Of a DNA stretch of 8,961 nucleotides, positions 5,956 through 8,961 are shown piece by piece. A model generated the notes under the pieces. The model worked only from the letters and a program-made list of their open reading frames with translations. It ran no database searches and was not told the DNA's origin. Position 1 is the stretch's first letter. Each line of letters begins with the position of its first letter. Both the position numbers and the translations under genes were made by a program. Source of the DNA: Alphaproteobacteria bacterium UBA3439 (lineage in GTDB: Bacteria; Pseudomonadota; Alphaproteobacteria; Puniceispirillales; Puniceispirillaceae); contig DFSK01000038.1 of the NCBI GenBank assembly GCA_002378605.1, positions 1 to 8,961 on the forward strand, read 5' to 3'.

Positions 5956-7986
5956 ATGAATTTATCAGACGCAAAGGTCATGATTTGTAATTGCGACGGC
6001 ACGATGGCGCTTGACGGCACCAAACTGGCCAAAGCCTGTGGTGCCGAGGGTGGCTGCAAGGTCGCAACCTCGCTTTGCCGGACAGAAACAGGCGATCTGG
6101 CCGCAGCTATGCGCGATGCGCGTGATGCAAATCGATCATTGCTGATTGCCTGCACACAAGAAACCTCAGTTTTTGACGCCATTGCCGAAGAAATTGAATG
6201 CCCCTTGCCTGCGACCATCAATATCCGTGAGCGCGCTGGCTGGTCAGATGAGTCAGCTGGCAGCACAGCCAAGATCGCCGCCTTGATCAAACAGGCAAGC
6301 GATATCCAGACACCATCTCGAAGCCTTGCGCTGAATTCTGACGGGCGCTGTTTGATTTATGCCGACATGGGCCGTCCAAACGGCGGCGCCGATGCCGCCA
6401 TTGCGCTTGGCCAAAAATTGAATGGTCAATTGGGCGTCACCATTATGATTGCCAATCCGACTGACGATCTGTTTCCGACAAAGGAATGCGGCATCCTCAC
6501 AACGGGTAAAATCAAAAGCGCCAAAGGCCATTTCACACATTTTGATCTGGTGATCGACCAATTTGGCGCAGCGTTACCGTCAAGCCGTGACACGCTTCAA
6601 TTTGAAAACCGGGCAAATGATGTTGAAACAGGCTGCGACATTCTGATTGATCTCACCGGTGACACGCCACTTTTCACCGGCTGGGAAAAACGCGACGGAT
6701 ATTTCCGTGCCGCTGGTGATGATATCAATGCGATTGCCGCCATCGAACGCGAAGCCGCCCAAATGATTGGCGGCTTTGAAAAGCCAATCTATGTGAATTT
6801 TGATGAAAATCTTTGCGCCCATTCGCGCAATAAAATTAATGGTTGTTCGCGCTGCCTTGATGTCTGTCCGGCCGGCGCCATCCAAAGCCTTGGCGATCAT
6901 GTTGCAATTGATCCGGCAATTTGTGGCGGCTGTGGCCTTTGTGGCGCTGTCTGCCCATCAGGTGCAGCACAAACCGCCTATCCGCCCGCAGACCGGCTGT
7001 TAAATAGCATTGCCAACCTTCATGAATATTATCAGACAGCTGGCGGAAAAGCCCCTAGCTTGTTGCTGCATGACGATTCCTATGGCGCCGAAATGATTGA
7101 AACCATCGCCCGATTTGGCCGCGGTTTGCCAGCCAGCCTGCTGCCTGTATCGATGCATGCAATGGGACGCGCCGGACATGATATAATGGTGGCTGCGATT
7201 GCGCTTGGCTATCAGCAGGTCTTTGTGCTGCTTAATCCGGCCAAAGATGTTGAAAATGCCCCGCTTGTCGATCAGGTGACATTGGCAAGATCAATGCTTG
7301 TCGGCGTAAAGGCCGATGCCGAAAACCGTATTATCCTTGTTGATGCTGCCGATCCTGACGCGGTCGCCGAAACCTTTTATAACAGCCCGTGCAAAAGCAG
7401 CGCAAAACCAGCGCCATTCAGCCCAATCGGTGCGCCGCGGTCGATGACACGGCTTGCCATGCGCGGTCTTGCCAATGCGAATGGCACGGCTGGAACAGTG
7501 ATTGATTTGCCTGCCGGCGCGCCTTATGGCCGTGTTGAGATCGATACTGACAATTGTACGATATGCCTGTCTTGTGTCAGCGCCTGCCCAGCTGGTGCGT
7601 TACAGGACAACCCGGATGCACCGCAATTGCTGTTCCGCGAAGACGCCTGTCTGCAATGCGGTATCTGCGTTGCAACCTGCCCTGAAAAAGTGATCTCACT
7701 TGTGCCCCAATTCAATCTTGCCGACAGCGCGATGGCAACCGAGCTGGTTATCGAAGACACACCATTTGAATGCACATCCTGCGGCAAGCCATTTGGCAGT
7801 TCAAAATCAATTGAGCGGGTGATTAGCAAGCTTGCCGATCACAGCATGTTCCAAGAAAGCGCCAAAACCGACATGTTGAAAATGTGTGAGGATTGTCGCG
7901 TCGAAGCCATGTTCGAACAAAAAGATAAAATGATGGAAATGCGCGAGCGGCCAAAACCCCGCACAACCGACGATTACCTCAATTAA
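5956..7986 (+). CDS. Multi-cluster 4Fe-4S protein of the FDH locus
   Basis: A 676-residue soluble protein with no signal peptide. Four 4Fe-4S motifs are visible in two ferredoxin-like pairs. The first pair is C287-x9-C297-x2-C300-x3-C304-P (a longer first gap than usual) and C323-x2-C326-x2-C329-x3-C333-P. The second pair is C534-x2-C537-x2-C540-x3-C544-P and C565-x2-C568-x2-C571-x3-C575-P. The N-terminus has further cysteines (C11 and C13 in ICNCDG, then C28, C34, C41, C66). The C-terminus has a zinc-ribbon-like arrangement, C606-x2-C609 and C644-x2-C647. The layout fits the large '4Fe-4S binding protein' found with DUF3305/DUF3306 and FDH in alpha- and betaproteobacteria, with some resemblance to the electron-wiring parts of heterodisulfide-reductase-like proteins. 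It probably moves electrons in the cytoplasm or helps FDH maturation; neither is proven. It is transcribed divergently from DUF3305 with a modest Shine-Dalgarno sequence (AAAAGG, 9 nt). Confidence 0.9.
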   Translation: MNLSDAKVMICNCDGTMALDGTKLAKACGAEGGCKVATSLCRTETGDLAAAMRDARDANRSLLIACTQETSVFDAIAEEIECPLPATINIRERAGWSDESAGSTAKIAALIKQASDIQTPSRSLALNSDGRCLIYADMGRPNGGADAAIALGQKLNGQLGVTIMIANPTDDLFPTKECGILTTGKIKSAKGHFTHFDLVIDQFGAALPSSRDTLQFENRANDVETGCDILIDLTGDTPLFTGWEKRDGYFRAAGDDINAIAAIEREAAQMIGGFEKPIYVNFDENLCAHSRNKINGCSRCLDVCPAGAIQSLGDHVAIDPAICGGCGLCGAVCPSGAAQTAYPPADRLLNSIANLHEYYQTAGGKAPSLLLHDDSYGAEMIETIARFGRGLPASLLPVSMHAMGRAGHDIMVAAIALGYQQVFVLLNPAKDVENAPLVDQVTLARSMLVGVKADAENRIILVDAADPDAVAETFYNSPCKSSAKPAPFSPIGAPRSMTRLAMRGLANANGTAGTVIDLPAGAPYGRVEIDTDNCTICLSCVSACPAGALQDNPDAPQLLFREDACLQCGICVATCPEKVISLVPQFNLADSAMATELVIEDTPFECTSCGKPFGSSKSIERVISKLADHSMFQESAKTDMLKMCEDCRVEAMFEQKDKMMEMRERPKPRTTDDYLN

Positions 7987-8001
7987 TCAGACCTTTGATT
8001 C

Positions 8002-8031
8002 TGCGGCAGGTTGCTCCCGAAATCTGCCGCA
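8002..8031. terminator. Hairpin between convergent genes, possible bidirectional terminator
   Basis: TGCGGCAG (8002-8009) and CTGCCGCA (8024-8031) form a perfect 8-bp, mostly GC stem with a 14-nt loop, 16 bp after the 4Fe-4S stop and 31 bp beyond the DUF6352-like stop. An AT-rich tract (about 8041-8065) follows on the plus side, but neither strand has the uninterrupted U run of a classic intrinsic terminator. Its position between convergent stops makes a termination or 3'-end stabilising role likely. Confidence 0.5.
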
Positions 8032-8061
8032 TATCAGCCTTAAATATATTAAATTATTATA

Positions 8062-8961
8062 TTAAGATGGATCAGTAACAGGAAGATTTACAAGTAAATT
8101 CTGTGGTTTCATTCTTACGATTCCTGCCTCATCCATCGCCAGCCCAAGATAAACCGGTTTACCCGCCATTTCAGCAACAAACCCATTATCGCTTTCCAAT
8201 TTGAAAAGGCAAAGGATGCGCCGCAATCGAGGCTCATCAACCTCGTCACCACGGTACAGATCATTCAGAATTTTGGTGGCTTCGGCATCAAGACCGATAT
8301 GCCATGACCAGGCCTCATCTTCAATTTTAACCATCGGAGAAACGCGCACCGAAAGCGGCAGAAAATGTGCAATCCATTTTTCCATTATCCGCGCCAAACC
8401 ATCAAGCGCTGGCTGGGTATAGGCGATATCAATCGACGTGTTAAACAGGTCGGATCGCGCCCAATATTCTTCCGCCGTTTCAGTGGCGAGAATGTCGATT
8501 TGCACCTCATCATTTGCCGTCGTCGGCTCAAGCGCTTTTTGCATGCCTGATTGCAGCTGAACGGTTGCATGATCAGCAACCATAATGCGCCCATCATCAA
8601 GCGTAACCACCTGATTGCGGAATAGAATTTCGGCGGCCCGCAATTGCAAGGGATCGGTTTCACCATCAAGGATATTGCGAAGAATAATCTGCGCTAGCTG
8701 TTCAAAAAACAGCGGCGGGATATTTGGCTGGGCATTTCGTGCCATCGCCATATAAGCCGATTCCAAAGTCGGATAATCAGCCAGAAAATTACGGAACCGC
8801 AAAACCGCCTGATAATTATGCACAACATCTTTATCAGCAATTTCAAATAGATCCGTTGGCACTACCGCCGCAAACGGATCATCAACCAATTTTTTATGAA
8901 GCGCAATTTCAGCATCACAAGACCCCTCTTCAGGGGCCACTTCTTCACGCATGAAATAGGC
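8062..8961 (-). CDS. DUF6352-like FDH-associated protein, C-terminal part
   Basis: The frame is open from the right edge to a TAA at 8062-8064, giving 299 complete codons in the window. The upstream codons before the first Met (A-Y-F-M-R-E-E) align with internal sequence of the family, so the Met at 8952 is probably not the start; about 40 N-terminal residues should lie outside. Counting from that Met, recognisable stretches are DPLQLRAAEILFRNQVVTLD, DGRIMVADHATVQL, EYWARSDLFNTSIDIAY, WSWHIGLDAEATKILNDLY and GKPVYLGLAMDEAGIVRMKP, then QNLLVNLP near the end. These match what I recall of DUF6352, a proteobacterial family of unknown function often near FDH genes. There is no membrane segment or metal motif. 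It is convergent with the 4Fe-4S gene and so is a separate transcription unit. The assignment to this exact DUF number is from memory. Confidence 0.75.
   Translation of the reverse strand, partial: AYFMREEVAPEEGSCDAEIALHKKLVDDPFAAVVPTDLFEIADKDVVHNYQAVLRFRNFLADYPTLESAYMAMARNAQPNIPPLFFEQLAQIILRNILDGETDPLQLRAAEILFRNQVVTLDDGRIMVADHATVQLQSGMQKALEPTTANDEVQIDILATETAEEYWARSDLFNTSIDIAYTQPALDGLARIMEKWIAHFLPLSVRVSPMVKIEDEAWSWHIGLDAEATKILNDLYRGDEVDEPRLRRILCLFKLESDNGFVAEMAGKPVYLGLAMDEAGIVRMKPQNLLVNLPVTDPS

Overview
The window carries most of a respiratory formate dehydrogenase (FDH) locus of a proteobacterium. It holds eight protein-coding genes: six complete and two cut by the window edges. Gene order and protein families match FDH3-type loci, which are best known from Alpha-, Beta- and Epsilonproteobacteria. 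Moderate GC content, GCC/GGC-rich codons in the accessory genes and the accessory families present suggest an alphaproteobacterium, possibly a marine lineage. That placement is inference only; no rRNA or other phylogenetic marker is present.

Layout. On the minus strand, reading right to left from about 5791 to the left edge, lie: a DUF3305 protein (5153-5791, GTG start), a DUF3306 protein with a perfect-period 21-bp internal repeat (4129-5085), a TorD-family chaperone (3365-3979), a 65-residue 'formate dehydrogenase region TAT target' protein (3108-3305), the catalytic molybdopterin subunit FdhA (185-3076), and the N-terminus of the iron-sulfur subunit FdhB (1-173, continuing off the left edge). 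On the plus strand, divergent from DUF3305, is a 676-residue multi-cluster 4Fe-4S protein (5956-7986). Convergent with it on the minus strand is the C-terminal part of a DUF6352-like protein (8062-8961), which runs off the right edge. A GC-rich hairpin lies between these convergent genes.

How the genes work together. FdhA has a twin-arginine signal, one N-terminal 4Fe-4S site and a cysteine (not selenocysteine) at the Mo/W ligand position. It should oxidise formate in the periplasm and pass electrons to FdhB. A membrane cytochrome b subunit, expected just beyond the left edge, would then feed the quinone pool. The TorD-like protein is probably the cofactor-loading and Tat-proofreading chaperone for FdhA. 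The small TAT-target protein, DUF3305, DUF3306, the polyferredoxin-like protein and the DUF6352 protein recur beside such FDHs but have no established biochemical role that I know of. They look like a cytoplasmic maturation, electron-supply or regulatory module and are the least understood part of the window.

Expression clues. fdhA, fdhB and the small TAT-target gene have strong Shine-Dalgarno sequences 4-5 nt from the start and GGT/GCA/GCT-rich codons. The accessory genes have weaker or more distant Shine-Dalgarno sequences and GGC/GCC-rich codons. This suggests much higher output of the enzyme subunits than of the helpers. No mobile element, tRNA, rRNA or CRISPR array was seen.
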